A stretch of DNA of 57,269 bases. Source: Acidobacteriota bacterium. Its GTDB lineage: Bacteria; Acidobacteriota; Blastocatellia; Chloracidobacteriales; JADJPF01. The notes under the pieces are model-generated. The model ran no database searches. It saw nothing but the letters and a program-made list of their open reading frames with translations, and was not told where the DNA came from. The translations under genes were made by a program, and so were the position numbers. Of the stretch, positions 1-8,169 are shown piece after piece. Each line of letters begins with the position of its first letter. The stretch's first letter is position 1. Location: NCBI GenBank assembly GCA_016213785.1, contig JACQZQ010000108.1:1-57269 (forward strand), given 5' to 3'.

Positions 1-140
1 GCTCTTACTGCTATTTTTGGATTTTTCTTTGCTAACACTTTTGTTATTGCTGCTGTTAGTGTTGTTTTTCCGTGGTCTACGTGTCCTATTGTTCCTATGT
101 TTACGTGTGGTTTACTTCTATCAAATTTCTCTTTTGCCAT
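1..140 (-). CDS. tuf: Elongation factor Tu, N-terminal fragment (runs off left edge)
   Basis: Translating the minus strand from the ATG at 138-140 gives the EF-Tu N-terminus: a [16 protein letters not shown] start followed by GHVDHGKT, the G1 P-loop that binds GTP phosphates. EF-Tu delivers aminoacyl-tRNA to the ribosome. About 46 codons are present; the rest lies left of the window. An AGAGGA ribosome-binding site sits 7-15 bases upstream (minus-strand sense). The gene directly follows four tRNA genes on the same strand, as in the E. coli tufB operon, so it is probably processed from a tRNA-tuf transcript. Family identity is certain; whether a second tuf copy exists cannot be seen. Confidence 0.96.
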   Translation of the reverse strand, partial: MAKEKFDRSKPHVNIGTIGHVDHGKTTLTAAITKVLAKKNPKIAVR

Positions 141-195
141 TGCTAAGTTTTCCTCTAAAAAATGTTTTAATTTAATTTTGATGAAATAAATTTGA

Positions 196-268
<73 letters not shown>

Positions 269-320
269 ATACAAAAAGATTTGATTTAGTTTTCAGAAAA
301 CAAAACCTAATTATTAAAGA

Positions 321-393
321 AGCGGGCGACGAGGCTCGGACTCGCGACCCTCAGCTTGGAAGGCTGATGCTCTACCAACTGAGCTACGCCCGC
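321..393 (-). tRNA. tRNA-Gly(TCC)
   Basis: A 73-nt minus-strand cloverleaf with acceptor stem GCGGGCG/CGCCCGC. The anticodon loop reads CTTCCAA, giving TCC (glycine), and the discriminator base is T, as is usual for bacterial tRNA-Gly. No CCA is encoded. It lies between tRNA-Tyr and tRNA-Thr(GGT) in the cluster. Confidence 0.95.
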
Positions 394-420
394 AAGATAA
401 AAACTTTAGTATATAGAGAA

Positions 421-504
421 TGCAGGAGGAAGGATTCGAACCTTCGTAACGCGTAGCGTGTCAGATTTACAGTCTGATGCCTTTAACCTCTCGGCCACCC
501 CTGC
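421..504 (-). tRNA. tRNA-Tyr(GTA)
   Basis: An 84-nt class II tRNA on the minus strand with a long variable arm. The acceptor stem is GCAGGGG/CTCCTGC with one G-T pair. The anticodon loop CTGTAAA gives GTA, and the T-arm contains GGTTCGAATCC. The discriminator is A and no CCA is encoded. Confidence 0.95.
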
Positions 505-523
505 AAAGTACTTAAGTTTTTAA

Positions 524-596
524 AGCCGGTGAAGGGACTTGAACCCCCGACCCTCTGATTACAAATCAGATGCTCTACCAGCTGAGCTACACCGGC
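524..596 (-). tRNA. tRNA-Thr(TGT)
   Basis: A 73-nt minus-strand cloverleaf with acceptor stem GCCGGTG/CACCGGC. The anticodon loop TTTGTAA gives TGT (threonine). The T-arm includes GTTCAAGTC. It is the first gene of the tRNA-tuf transcription unit; the unit's promoter must lie to the right, between 597 and 700. Confidence 0.95.
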
Positions 597-652
597 ATAA
601 ATAATATATGATTAGAAAAATCAAAAATTGACGGTTTGAGCGAAATTTGGAT

Positions 653-679
653 GCTATAACAAAAGCCTTTTTTTGTCGA
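653..679 (-). promoter_or_regulatory. Possible promoter of the tRNA-tuf operon
   Basis: On the minus strand, TCGACA (674-679) and TATAGC (653-658) are separated by 15 bases, with a GC-containing discriminator after the -10. The spacing is shorter than ideal, so this is only a candidate. Transcription would start about 50 bases before tRNA-Thr(TGT). Confidence 0.27.
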
Positions 680-872
680 GCCAAACTTTCCTTTTTTTGC
701 GAGTTTTTTGCTAAGTGTTTTGTTAAACAAGCCTATCCAAAAGAAAGTTGAGATACTAATTTAATTCTTTTTTCTTGAAAAGTCTTTTTTCCTATAAATA
801 TGCTTAAACTGCGGGTAAGAGAGTGAAACAAAGTAATTAAACATTTTTACTAAAACAACTTGCGAGCTAATT

Positions 873-902
873 TTGACACTTCTCTAAAGGATCTTTTATT
901 AT
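873..902 (+). promoter_or_regulatory. Sigma-70-like promoter for the nnr-tsaE run
   Basis: A perfect TTGACA at 873-878 is followed after 18 bases by TATTAT at 897-902, five of six bases matching the -10 consensus. This predicts a start near 909, about 28 bases before the ATG at 937. Confidence 0.55.
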
Positions 903-936
903 CCGAAACATTATTAATAAGGTTGAGTTTAATTGA

Positions 937-2544
937 ATGAAAATTCTTACAGCTTCTCAGATGCAACAAGTTGATCGCCTTACTACAGAGCAGTTTGGGG
1001 TTTTAGGGCTTACTTTAATGGAAACGGCTGGTAGTAGCGCTACTATTGCCATAATAAATCAATTTAGCACATTAAAATATGTACAGATCTTTTGTGGCAA
1101 AGGCAATAATGGTGGTGATGGTGCAGTAATTGCGCGTCATTTATGGTTAAAAGGTATAAAAGTTGATCTCTTTCTTATAGGCAAACTTGAAGAGACAAAA
1201 GGCGACGCTTATATAAATTTTGCAGCGATCAAAAATTTAGCAGCGGTAGAAACCACAAGTTTAACCTACCAAGAAATAGAGTCTCTTAGTGATTTATATA
1301 AAACCCTTCAAAAACCCTGTGATCTTTATGTAGATGCGCTTTTTGGTACAGGAGCATCACGGCCACTTGCTGGCATTTATCAAGAGCTAGTAGAATTATT
1401 AAACAGAAGTACTACTCCTATTGTAGCAATAGATATTCCTTCGGGTCTAAATGCAGATAGCAGTCAAATTATAGGAACAACTATAAAAGCGGCTTTAACC
1501 ACAACTATGACTGCTCCAAAACTAGCTAATGTCTTGCCCCCTGCTATGCATTACAATGGTAATCTGGTAGTAATTCCTATTGGTTCACCCGATAGTCTTG
1601 TTAATAGTTGTGGTTCACAATTAAATTTAGTAGAGCAAAAAGATATTATTAAGTTTTTAGCTATTTCTCGTCGTAACAGCAATTATTTTAAGAATAATGT
1701 TGGACATGTTTTAGTTGTAGCAGGAGGACAGGGCAAAATTGGAGCAGCAGGGCTTACCTCTCAAGCAGTACTTCGTGCTGGTGCTGGGCTTGTAACGCTA
1801 GCTTCTCCTAAGAGTTGCCAACAGGCTTTATCAAGTAATATTGGATTAGAAATAATGACAGAAAGCCTAAGTGAAAACACCAAAGGTTTAATTTCAAATG
1901 ATGCACTAAAAACTATTCTAGATTTAGCAAATAATAAAAGTCTTATTGCAATAGGGCCTGGACTAGGAACAAGTGAAGATTCAGCTAAGTTGATGTTAGA
2001 GTTAATTAAAAATCGTCCTTGTCCTCTAGTAATAGATGCTGATGGGCTAAATTCTCTTTCACCCTGGCCTATAGGCTTAGAGGCAACAGAAGAAAAACCT
2101 ATTATTATTACCCCTCATCCTGGTGAAATGGCTAGGTTATTAGGAGTAAAAACTAGTGATGTAAATCACAATCGTCTAGATTTAGTACGTAAGCTAGCAA
2201 CTGACTATAAATTAATAGTAGTGCTTAAAGGCGAGCGAAGTTTAATTGCAGCACCAAATGGTGAGGTTTATATAAATACTACAGGCAATGCAGGAATGGC
2301 TACAGCTGGTTCTGGTGATGTATTAACAGGAATTATTGCTGGACTCCTTGCCCAAGCACCTAATGAAGCCCTTCTAGCTACTATTACAGGTGTTTATTTA
2401 CATGGTTTAGCGGGAGATTTAGCAGTTAATTTAGTTGGACAAAGAAGTTTAATTGCCTCTGATCTAACTAATCATTTAGCTCAAGCAATAATTCAAGTAG
2501 GAGGTGAGATTGAAAAACGCAATATTTCTAACTCACTCAGCTGA
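937..2544 (+). CDS. nnr: Bifunctional NAD(P)H-hydrate epimerase / ADP-dependent NAD(P)H-hydrate dehydratase
   Basis: This enzyme repairs NAD(P)HX, the hydrated damaged form of NAD(P)H. The N-terminal YjeF_N half (about residues 1-220) epimerises it and shows the GKGNNGGDGAVIAR motif near residue 55. The C-terminal YjeF_C half (about 250-525) is the ADP-dependent dehydratase, a ribokinase-like fold; GHVLVVAGGQGKIGAAG and NAGMATAGSGDVLTG are its conserved glycine-rich motifs. The length of 535 residues fits the fused bacterial form. It is the first gene of a plus-strand run and overlaps tsaE by about 35 bases, a neighbour pair also seen as yjeF-yjeE in E. coli, so the two are probably translated from one mRNA. 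Confidence 0.96.
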   Translation: MKILTASQMQQVDRLTTEQFGVLGLTLMETAGSSATIAIINQFSTLKYVQIFCGKGNNGGDGAVIARHLWLKGIKVDLFLIGKLEETKGDAYINFAAIKNLAAVETTSLTYQEIESLSDLYKTLQKPCDLYVDALFGTGASRPLAGIYQELVELLNRSTTPIVAIDIPSGLNADSSQIIGTTIKAALTTTMTAPKLANVLPPAMHYNGNLVVIPIGSPDSLVNSCGSQLNLVEQKDIIKFLAISRRNSNYFKNNVGHVLVVAGGQGKIGAAGLTSQAVLRAGAGLVTLASPKSCQQALSSNIGLEIMTESLSENTKGLISNDALKTILDLANNKSLIAIGPGLGTSEDSAKLMLELIKNRPCPLVIDADGLNSLSPWPIGLEATEEKPIIITPHPGEMARLLGVKTSDVNHNRLDLVRKLATDYKLIVVLKGERSLIAAPNGEVYINTTGNAGMATAGSGDVLTGIIAGLLAQAPNEALLATITGVYLHGLAGDLAVNLVGQRSLIASDLTNHLAQAIIQVGGEIEKRNISNSLS

Positions 2545-2944
2545 AGAAACCTTTGAGCTTGGCTATGAAATTGGTGAAAGCCTTAAAACACCCACTGTAA
2601 TTTTACTAGATGGTGAATTAGGAGCAGGTAAAACTGTCTTTACTAAAGGGCTTGCAGCAGGTTTAGATATTGATCCATCTGATGTAACTAGCCCGACTTT
2701 TACACTAGTAAATGAACATTTTGGACGTTTATTGTTAATTCATTTAGATCTTTACCGCTTGCCTGATGGAGTTGAGGCTGCAATGGGAATAGGATTGGGT
2801 GAAATTTTACTGCAAAAAGCTATTGTAGTAATTGAATGGAGTGAGAAATTAGGTAACTATTCTATTACTAATAGCTATAAGGTTAAAATAACCGAGTTAA
2901 GTGATAATGATCGACAAATAGAGATACAAGCCCAACATAACTAA
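2510..2944 (+). CDS. tsaE: tRNA threonylcarbamoyladenosine biosynthesis ATPase TsaE
   Basis: TsaE is the small P-loop ATPase that works with TsaB and TsaD to make the t6A modification at position 37 of ANN-decoding tRNAs. The Walker A motif GELGAGKT lies near residue 37, followed by TSPTFTLVNEH and HLDLYRL, both typical of the family. I chose the TTG at 2510 rather than the in-frame GTG at 2504: a perfect AGGAGG at 2499-2504 lies five bases before the TTG and cannot serve the GTG. The ribosome-binding site therefore lies inside the end of nnr, suggesting translational coupling. The length (about 144 residues) is normal. Confidence 0.94.
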   Translation: MKNAIFLTHSAEETFELGYEIGESLKTPTVILLDGELGAGKTVFTKGLAAGLDIDPSDVTSPTFTLVNEHFGRLLLIHLDLYRLPDGVEAAMGIGLGEILLQKAIVVIEWSEKLGNYSITNSYKVKITELSDNDRQIEIQAQHN

Positions 2945-2976
2945 TTCATAACTAATTATTTAGGAGAAACCATAGA

Positions 2977-3273
2977 ATGTCTATTACAAAACAAGATGTA
3001 GAAAAAATTGCTGGCCTTGCTAATCTAGCTCTTAGTGAAGAAGAAAAAGAGTGTTTTACTACTCAACTCTCTTCCATTGTAAGCTATATAGAAAAGCTTA
3101 ATAAGCTAGATACCGAAGATGTTTTACCTATGTCGCATAGTACTCTTTCTGGAGACACTCTTTATACAATGCGAGAAGATAAATTAGTGGCATCTTTAGG
3201 CCAATCCAAAGCTTTAGCTAATGCTCCTGATGGTGGAGAAGATCACTTTAGAGTGCCTAAGGTAATTGGATAG
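2977..3273 (+). CDS. gatC: Asp-tRNA(Asn)/Glu-tRNA(Gln) amidotransferase subunit C
   Basis: GatC is the small scaffold that holds GatA and GatB together in the amidotransferase converting Asp-tRNA(Asn) and/or Glu-tRNA(Gln) to the amidated forms. The family pattern is clear: DVEKIAGLANLALSEEE at the N-terminus, then the LNKLDTEDVLPMSH segment and the FRVPKVIG tail. Its 98 residues are the usual length. TAGGAGA lies eight or so bases before the ATG. gatA and gatB are not in the window. Because a GlnRS gene occurs at 52.2 kb, the complex may mainly serve Asn-tRNA formation here; that is inference. Confidence 0.95.
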   Translation: MSITKQDVEKIAGLANLALSEEEKECFTTQLSSIVSYIEKLNKLDTEDVLPMSHSTLSGDTLYTMREDKLVASLGQSKALANAPDGGEDHFRVPKVIG

Positions 3274-3277
3274 TCAA

Positions 3278-4426
3278 ATGTCAGCACTAGCTGGGCTTTA
3301 TTTACATATACCTTTTTGTCACTCAAAATGTACTTACTGTAGTTTTATTACTGGTAGCTATGAAGATTTATTAGTACAGCGCTATTTAACTGCTCTATTA
3401 AAAGAAATTGCCTCAACCTCTAAACTACTTCCTCCATTAGCACAAAAAATAGATACTATTTATCTTGGAGGAGGAACACCTTCAATTATTACCCCTGAAT
3501 GGATAGAAAGCCTGTTAAATGCTTGCTATAAACATTTCTTAGTTGATAGTTCTTCAGAAATTACTATAGAAATTAATCCAGCAGATATTAATCTTGAACG
3601 TCTTAAGTATTACAAAAATTTAGGAATTAACCGAGTAAGTGTTGGGGTTCAATCTTTTATTGATGAGCAATTAAAGGAAATAGGCCGGGATCATTCGTCT
3701 AAAGAAGCAATTTTAGCAATAGAAAATTTAAGAAAAGTGGGTTTTGATAATATTAGTTTAGATTTAATTGCAGGATTACCTAATCAAACTCTAAAGGAGT
3801 GGAAATATAATTTATCAAAAGCCTTAGAACTTAGCCCTGAGCACTTATCTATTTATTTACTAGAGGTTAAAGAAAAAACGACACTTTATGCTCAAATTCG
3901 TTCAGGGAAACTAAAAAAACCTGATGACGATTTAGCAGCAGAAATGTATGAAACTCTTCTTGAAAATTTGACTAATAATAATTATCAGCATTATGAGATT
4001 TCTAATTTTGCAAAATCTAGTGGTAATTTTCATTCTAAGCATAATAAAAAATACTGGTTAGATATTCCTTACTATGGCTTAGGGGTAAGTGCTCATTCTT
4101 ATTATAATCAAGTTCGTTATTCTAATGTTAAATCAACACATACTTATATTGAGAAAATTGAAAACTTTGGTCAAGCAATTGAAGAAAAAGTTTTTTTAGA
4201 TGATAGTGAACAAGTCCGTGAAGCAATTATGCTTAGGCTGCGTTTAATAGAAGGTATTAATTTAGAAGAGTTTAAGGCTACTTATAATTTTGATATTCTA
4301 GCTACTTATAAAGAAGCTTTTTCAGAGCTACTAGAAAATAATCTAATAGAAGTAACTAATGGTTATTTACGCTTAACACAAAGAGGAATACTTTTTTCTA
4401 ATGAGGTTTTTGTATTATTTGTTTAA
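3278..4426 (+). CDS. hemW: Radical SAM heme chaperone HemW-like protein
   Basis: The N-terminus LYLHIPFCHSKCTYCSF carries the CxxxCxxC cluster motif that binds the [4Fe-4S] centre of radical SAM enzymes. The following phenylalanine is the HemW signature; HemN coproporphyrinogen dehydrogenase has cysteine there. HemW binds heme and delivers it to membrane targets. Further family motifs are IDTIYLGGGTPS, VGVQSF and the HemN C-terminal domain from about residue 300. A TTG at 3266 is in frame, but the ATG at 3278 seems more natural; AAGGT at 3259-3263 is poorly spaced for either. It overlaps or abuts gatC, so it is co-transcribed. Confidence 0.92.
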   Translation: MSALAGLYLHIPFCHSKCTYCSFITGSYEDLLVQRYLTALLKEIASTSKLLPPLAQKIDTIYLGGGTPSIITPEWIESLLNACYKHFLVDSSSEITIEINPADINLERLKYYKNLGINRVSVGVQSFIDEQLKEIGRDHSSKEAILAIENLRKVGFDNISLDLIAGLPNQTLKEWKYNLSKALELSPEHLSIYLLEVKEKTTLYAQIRSGKLKKPDDDLAAEMYETLLENLTNNNYQHYEISNFAKSSGNFHSKHNKKYWLDIPYYGLGVSAHSYYNQVRYSNVKSTHTYIEKIENFGQAIEEKVFLDDSEQVREAIMLRLRLIEGINLEEFKATYNFDILATYKEAFSELLENNLIEVTNGYLRLTQRGILFSNEVFVLFV

Positions 4427-4493
4427 GCAAAAGTATCTGTGTAAAATACTAATTTTTCCATAAGTTGTTTATTTTAGGAGATAATATATAGAC

Positions 4494-5528
4494 ATGAAAA
4501 TAATAGATCTACGTAGTGATACGGTTACTAAACCTACTGCTAAAATGCGTGAAGCAATGAGTAATGCCGAAGTCGGTGATGATGTTTATTTAGAAGACCC
4601 TACGGTTAATCATTTAGAAAAACGTGCAGCAGAAATATTTGAACGTCAAGCAGCTTTATTTGTCCCTACTGGAAGTATGGGTAATTTAATTTGTGTAAAA
4701 CTACATACTGAGCCTGGACAGGAAGTAATTTTAGAATCCCGCAGCCATATTCTTAACTATGAAGTTTCTTCTATGGCAATGGTGGCTGGTGTTTTGCCTA
4801 GAGCAATTCCTACTAGCAATGGGTTACTGGAGTGGAAACAAATTGAGCAAGCTATTCGCCCTCAAATTTATTATTGTTCACAAACAGCCTTAATATGTTT
4901 AGAAAATACTCATAACATGGCTGGTGGAGCAGTTATGTCAAAAGCTCAAACCTATGAAATCTGCTTACAAGCTCGTGAAAGAAAAATTCCTATTCATCTT
5001 GATGGGGCAAGAGTCTTTAATGCTGCTGCTACTTTAGGAGAATCTGTAGCTGATTTAACACGTCATTTCGATTCGGTAATGTTTTGTTTATCAAAAGGTT
5101 TGGGTGCTCCGGTTGGTTCAATTATTGTTGGAAGCCGCGAGTTTATAGAAAAAGCTCGTATATTACGTAAACTTCTTGGTGGTGGAATGCGTCAAGTAGG
5201 AGTTTTAGCAGCAGCAGGATTAATAGCACTAGAAGAAATGCCTAATAGATTAAAAGAAGACCATAGTAATGCTAAATTTTTAGCTACAGCTTTAGCAGCT
5301 ATTGATAAAATAGAAATAGACCCTGAAAGTGTTCAATCAAATATTTTAATTTTTGATATTAGTAAAACAGGTCTAAATACTTCTGAATTTTCTGCGAAAC
5401 TAAAAGAACGTGGTATTCTAGCTAATGGTATTAATGCTACACAAATGCGAATGTTAACACATTATGATGTAGATAAAGAGGATTGTCAAAAAGCACTTAA
5501 AACCATTAAAGATCTTGTATTAAATTAA
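4494..5528 (+). CDS. ltaE: Low-specificity L-threonine aldolase
   Basis: A PLP enzyme that cleaves L-threonine or L-allo-threonine to glycine and acetaldehyde. The N-terminal IDLRSDTVTKPT and GDDVYLEDP motifs are diagnostic, and SKGLGAPVGS carries the PLP-binding Lys201. The HLDGARVFNAA segment holds the aspartate and arginine that contact the cofactor. The length of 344 residues matches the family. TTTTAGGAG precedes the ATG. It lies 67 bases after hemW on the same strand and may share its transcript. Confidence 0.95.
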   Translation: MKIIDLRSDTVTKPTAKMREAMSNAEVGDDVYLEDPTVNHLEKRAAEIFERQAALFVPTGSMGNLICVKLHTEPGQEVILESRSHILNYEVSSMAMVAGVLPRAIPTSNGLLEWKQIEQAIRPQIYYCSQTALICLENTHNMAGGAVMSKAQTYEICLQARERKIPIHLDGARVFNAAATLGESVADLTRHFDSVMFCLSKGLGAPVGSIIVGSREFIEKARILRKLLGGGMRQVGVLAAAGLIALEEMPNRLKEDHSNAKFLATALAAIDKIEIDPESVQSNILIFDISKTGLNTSEFSAKLKERGILANGINATQMRMLTHYDVDKEDCQKALKTIKDLVLN

Positions 5529-5644
5529 TTTATTTGCTTTTAGAACAATAAAAATAGTTAATGCGTAGTTTGCATTGCTAGATTCACAATCAACAAATTG
5601 TTAAGATGCATTTTCCTTTATAAATAATTTAGAGGTTAGTCAAT

Positions 5645-6682
5645 ATGTCCCCAGGAATGAAATTTCGTCGTAGTTGTAATAGTTGTAATACAACGTTTTT
5701 TGCTGAAGATCGTAAAGCGTTTCTTTGTCCTAAATGTGTTAAGAAAAAAGCCGCTGCTCCTGCTGTTGTTAGTAAACCTAGCTTTAGCAAGTCTAACTAT
5801 TCTAGTTATAACTCTAGTTCTAACCCTAGTTCTAGTTTTGGTTCTAAACCTAGTTCTAGCTTTAGTTCTAAGCCAGATACAGCTACTAGCAAAGTTTTTA
5901 AGCCTGCACAAAAAAAGTTTGTCAAACCTGGTAGTAAACCTAAGCCGAGAATTGCAAGACAACCTAAAACAGGTATATTAACTGATGAATTAAAAGACAA
6001 AATTATTACATCTTATTTAACAAGTAAGGATCTAGTAGACTCCATTAAGAAATTACATGCTAAGATCTCTCATGAGCTTTGGGTAAAGCCTAAACTAGTG
6101 GCTGATACTATTAATCATTTAAGAAAACAGGAAAAAGCCCTATCAGAGGTTTGTAGTCTATCAAATGAGGATAAAGAAAGAGTATTAAAAATTTACTTAA
6201 AACTAGTTCATGAGGATATCCGACCAATAGAAGGACGACGTAACCATATTGCTAATGAGCTTAACCTACCACCTAGAGAAGTAATTCTTGCTGTTAGAGA
6301 ATGGTCAAACAATATAATGGGGCAACTTAGCCGCCAACAGCTATTTTTAATAGAAAAAGAGTATTGGCGTATTATTACCCAAGAAAGATATCATACATTT
6401 GCTGACTTACCAAAAGTAATCTCCAAAAACTTAGATTTTGTTTCAATTGAACAAAGCTCTCGATGGTTAGATCAACTACATGATAATACTAAACTTGTTA
6501 AAGTTCCTCTTCCAGAAGAAGAAAAGCAAAAACAAATAATTGAAGCCTATAAGCAATATTTAGCTCAAGCAGAACCTCCTCCACAAGCGCTACATACTAC
6601 ATTTGCTAAGACTTTTGGGGTAAAAGCATTACAAGTACACAAGATTTTATGTGACTATCGCTGTCAACTAAAACCAGCTTAA
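5645..6682 (+). CDS. Zinc-ribbon protein with four repeated HTH-like helical modules (unknown function)
   Basis: I do not recognise a named family. Residues 11-31 form a CxxC...CPKC zinc ribbon (Cys11, 14, 28, 31). Residues 40-100 are a Ser/Lys/Pro-rich linker encoded by a degenerate CTAGTTCTA-type DNA repeat. The rest is four similar modules of about 48 residues (113-160, 173-220, 229-276, 290-338). Each has an early conserved Tyr and then a helix-turn-helix-like pattern; in module 2 this reads HIANELNLPPREVILAVREW. The basic linker, ribbon and HTH-like modules suggest nucleic-acid binding, but that is inference. The two other long ORFs over 5636-6000 are shadows of the low-complexity segment. 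Confidence 0.85.
   Translation: MSPGMKFRRSCNSCNTTFFAEDRKAFLCPKCVKKKAAAPAVVSKPSFSKSNYSSYNSSSNPSSSFGSKPSSSFSSKPDTATSKVFKPAQKKFVKPGSKPKPRIARQPKTGILTDELKDKIITSYLTSKDLVDSIKKLHAKISHELWVKPKLVADTINHLRKQEKALSEVCSLSNEDKERVLKIYLKLVHEDIRPIEGRRNHIANELNLPPREVILAVREWSNNIMGQLSRQQLFLIEKEYWRIITQERYHTFADLPKVISKNLDFVSIEQSSRWLDQLHDNTKLVKVPLPEEEKQKQIIEAYKQYLAQAEPPPQALHTTFAKTFGVKALQVHKILCDYRCQLKPA
5806..5876 (+). repeat. Degenerate tandem repeat inside a coding linker
   Basis: Repeated CTAGTTCTA / AGTTCTAA-like units encode a Ser-Ser-Phe-Ser-Ser-Lys-Pro pattern in the linker of the zinc-ribbon protein. The repeat opens long spurious frames on both strands. Its length could vary between strains without breaking the flanking domains. 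Confidence 0.65.
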
Positions 6683-6697
6683 CTTAATTATTTTCAA

Positions 6698-6737
6698 AAG
6701 TATTAGCAATTTTCCATCCTTGAAGTTGCTAATACTT
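6698..6737 (+). terminator. Hairpin after the zinc-ribbon gene
   Basis: A perfect 12-bp inverted repeat (6698-6709 with 6726-6737) with a 16-base loop lies 16 bases after the stop at 6682. There is no following T-tract, so termination is uncertain; it could be an RNA-stability hairpin. Confidence 0.35.
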
Positions 6738-6777
6738 AAAACCACAACCTGATAATTTTCTTAAGAGAGGTTTCTAT

Positions 6778-8136
6778 ATGCTACCACCAAAAGTGCCTAT
6801 TGCTATCCCACTTGCCACTTATCGAATGATAAAAAGCCCATATAAGTTATTTACAGAATGCTATAAAGAATATGGAGATATTTTTTCTTTAACAACTATT
6901 GCAGGAAATTTTGTTTTTGTCTCAGATTTAGATGTAATTAAAGACATTTTTTCTAAACATAGTAAAAAGTTTAATACTGGAGAAACAGTATTATTTCTTG
7001 AACCTTTTGTGGGTAAACACTCATTATTACTACTAGATGGGACAGAGCATGCTCGTCAGCGTAAACTTCTTACCCCTCCCTTTCATGGCGAGAAAATGAA
7101 GATGTTTACGGACTTAATGCGTGAGGCTTCTCATAAAATGGTAGACAACTGGAAAGTTGGACATACAATTATGATGCGTCAGGAAATGCAAGAAATTACC
7201 TTACGTATTATAGTAAAGAGTGTATTTGGTGAGGAAATGAGCCGTAGAACTCCAGAAATTATTGAAACCGTTAGAGGAGTTTTGCAACTACCTACATTTC
7301 TTACTTTTCTACCATTTTTAAGATTTAATTTAGGCAAATGGAGTCCTTGGGGAAAATTTTTAGTCTGGAGAGAAAAAATAGATAAGCTAATCTATGAAGA
7401 AATAGCCCGCCGTCGTGCAAATCCCCGACCTCAGCCAGAGGATGTAGTAGATATGATGATGCTTTCTCAAGATGAATCTGGCAATTTTATGACAGACAAA
7501 GAAATTCGTGATGAATGTCTAACACTTTTATTTGCTGGACATGAGACTACAGCCCTATCTCTTACCTGGATTTTTATTCCGCTACTGCAAAACCCTGATG
7601 TATTAAAAAAATTAGTTGCAGAAATTAATTCTGTTGTAGGTAATAGTCCTGTAACAGCAGAAATGATTCCCAAGCTTACTTATTTAGATGCAACAATAAA
7701 AGAGAGTATGAGGGTTAATAATCTCTTTCCAATAGTAGCTCGTAAAACTCTAGAACCTTTAGAGTTAAAAGGTTATGAAATACCTGTTGGATCGACTGTT
7801 GCGCCCTGTAATATGATAGTCCATCATTTAGAATCTATCTATCCTGAGCCTTTAGCTTTTCGTCCTGAACGTTTCCTAGATGATTCTCATCATCATCCAT
7901 ATAGTTGGCTGCCCTTTGGAGGCGGCAATCGACGCTGTATAGGCATGGCATTTGCTCAATATGAAATGAAGATTATATTAGCTAGTATCTTACCTCGAAT
8001 AGAGCTAGAATTAATTCCAGGTCAAGATTTCCGAGCAAAACGTTTAGGTCTAGCTTTAGCACCTCCAACAGGGGTTAAGGTAAAAGTTCTTTCTCTAAAA
8101 CCTGCTCCTAGCGAAGTTCTAGAACTAGTCCATTAA
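6778..8136 (+). CDS. Cytochrome P450
   Basis: A 452-residue heme-thiolate monooxygenase. The I-helix motif AGHETTALSL (near residue 252) carries the oxygen-activating acid/threonine pair. The ExxR motif appears as KESMR, and the heme loop FGGGNRRCIG places the axial cysteine at 387. There is no signal peptide, so it is cytosolic. No ferredoxin, ferredoxin reductase or terpene/polyketide gene is next to it, so the redox partner and substrate are unknown. AAGAGAGG precedes the ATG by about seven bases. The PP2C gene follows after 33 bases, which suggests co-transcription. The P450 subfamily cannot be set from reading alone. Confidence 0.96.
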   Translation: MLPPKVPIAIPLATYRMIKSPYKLFTECYKEYGDIFSLTTIAGNFVFVSDLDVIKDIFSKHSKKFNTGETVLFLEPFVGKHSLLLLDGTEHARQRKLLTPPFHGEKMKMFTDLMREASHKMVDNWKVGHTIMMRQEMQEITLRIIVKSVFGEEMSRRTPEIIETVRGVLQLPTFLTFLPFLRFNLGKWSPWGKFLVWREKIDKLIYEEIARRRANPRPQPEDVVDMMMLSQDESGNFMTDKEIRDECLTLLFAGHETTALSLTWIFIPLLQNPDVLKKLVAEINSVVGNSPVTAEMIPKLTYLDATIKESMRVNNLFPIVARKTLEPLELKGYEIPVGSTVAPCNMIVHHLESIYPEPLAFRPERFLDDSHHHPYSWLPFGGGNRRCIGMAFAQYEMKIILASILPRIELELIPGQDFRAKRLGLALAPPTGVKVKVLSLKPAPSEVLELVH

Positions 8137-8169
8137 ATTTATTAAGTAATTTACTGAAGAGGTGATCTG

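Larger units (their letters stand above)
597..936. other. Divergent intergenic region between tRNA-tuf unit and the nnr gene
   Basis: A 340-base gene-free stretch with no plausible ORF. It must hold two divergent promoters: one to the left for the tRNA-tuf unit and one to the right for the housekeeping run. Several T-rich tracts occur on the plus strand between 665 and 715. I see no RNA gene or riboswitch fold. Confidence 0.6.

Noticed and set aside
2504-2512. GTG start for tsaE at 2504
   Set aside because: It overlaps the perfect AGGAGG at 2499-2504; the TTG at 2510 has correct spacing.
5636-6000. Long frames on both strands over the zinc-ribbon linker
   Set aside because: They are low-complexity products of the coding tandem repeat (Leu/Val- or Arg/Thr-rich), lack ribosome-binding sites and compete with a frame that has a zinc ribbon and structured repeats.
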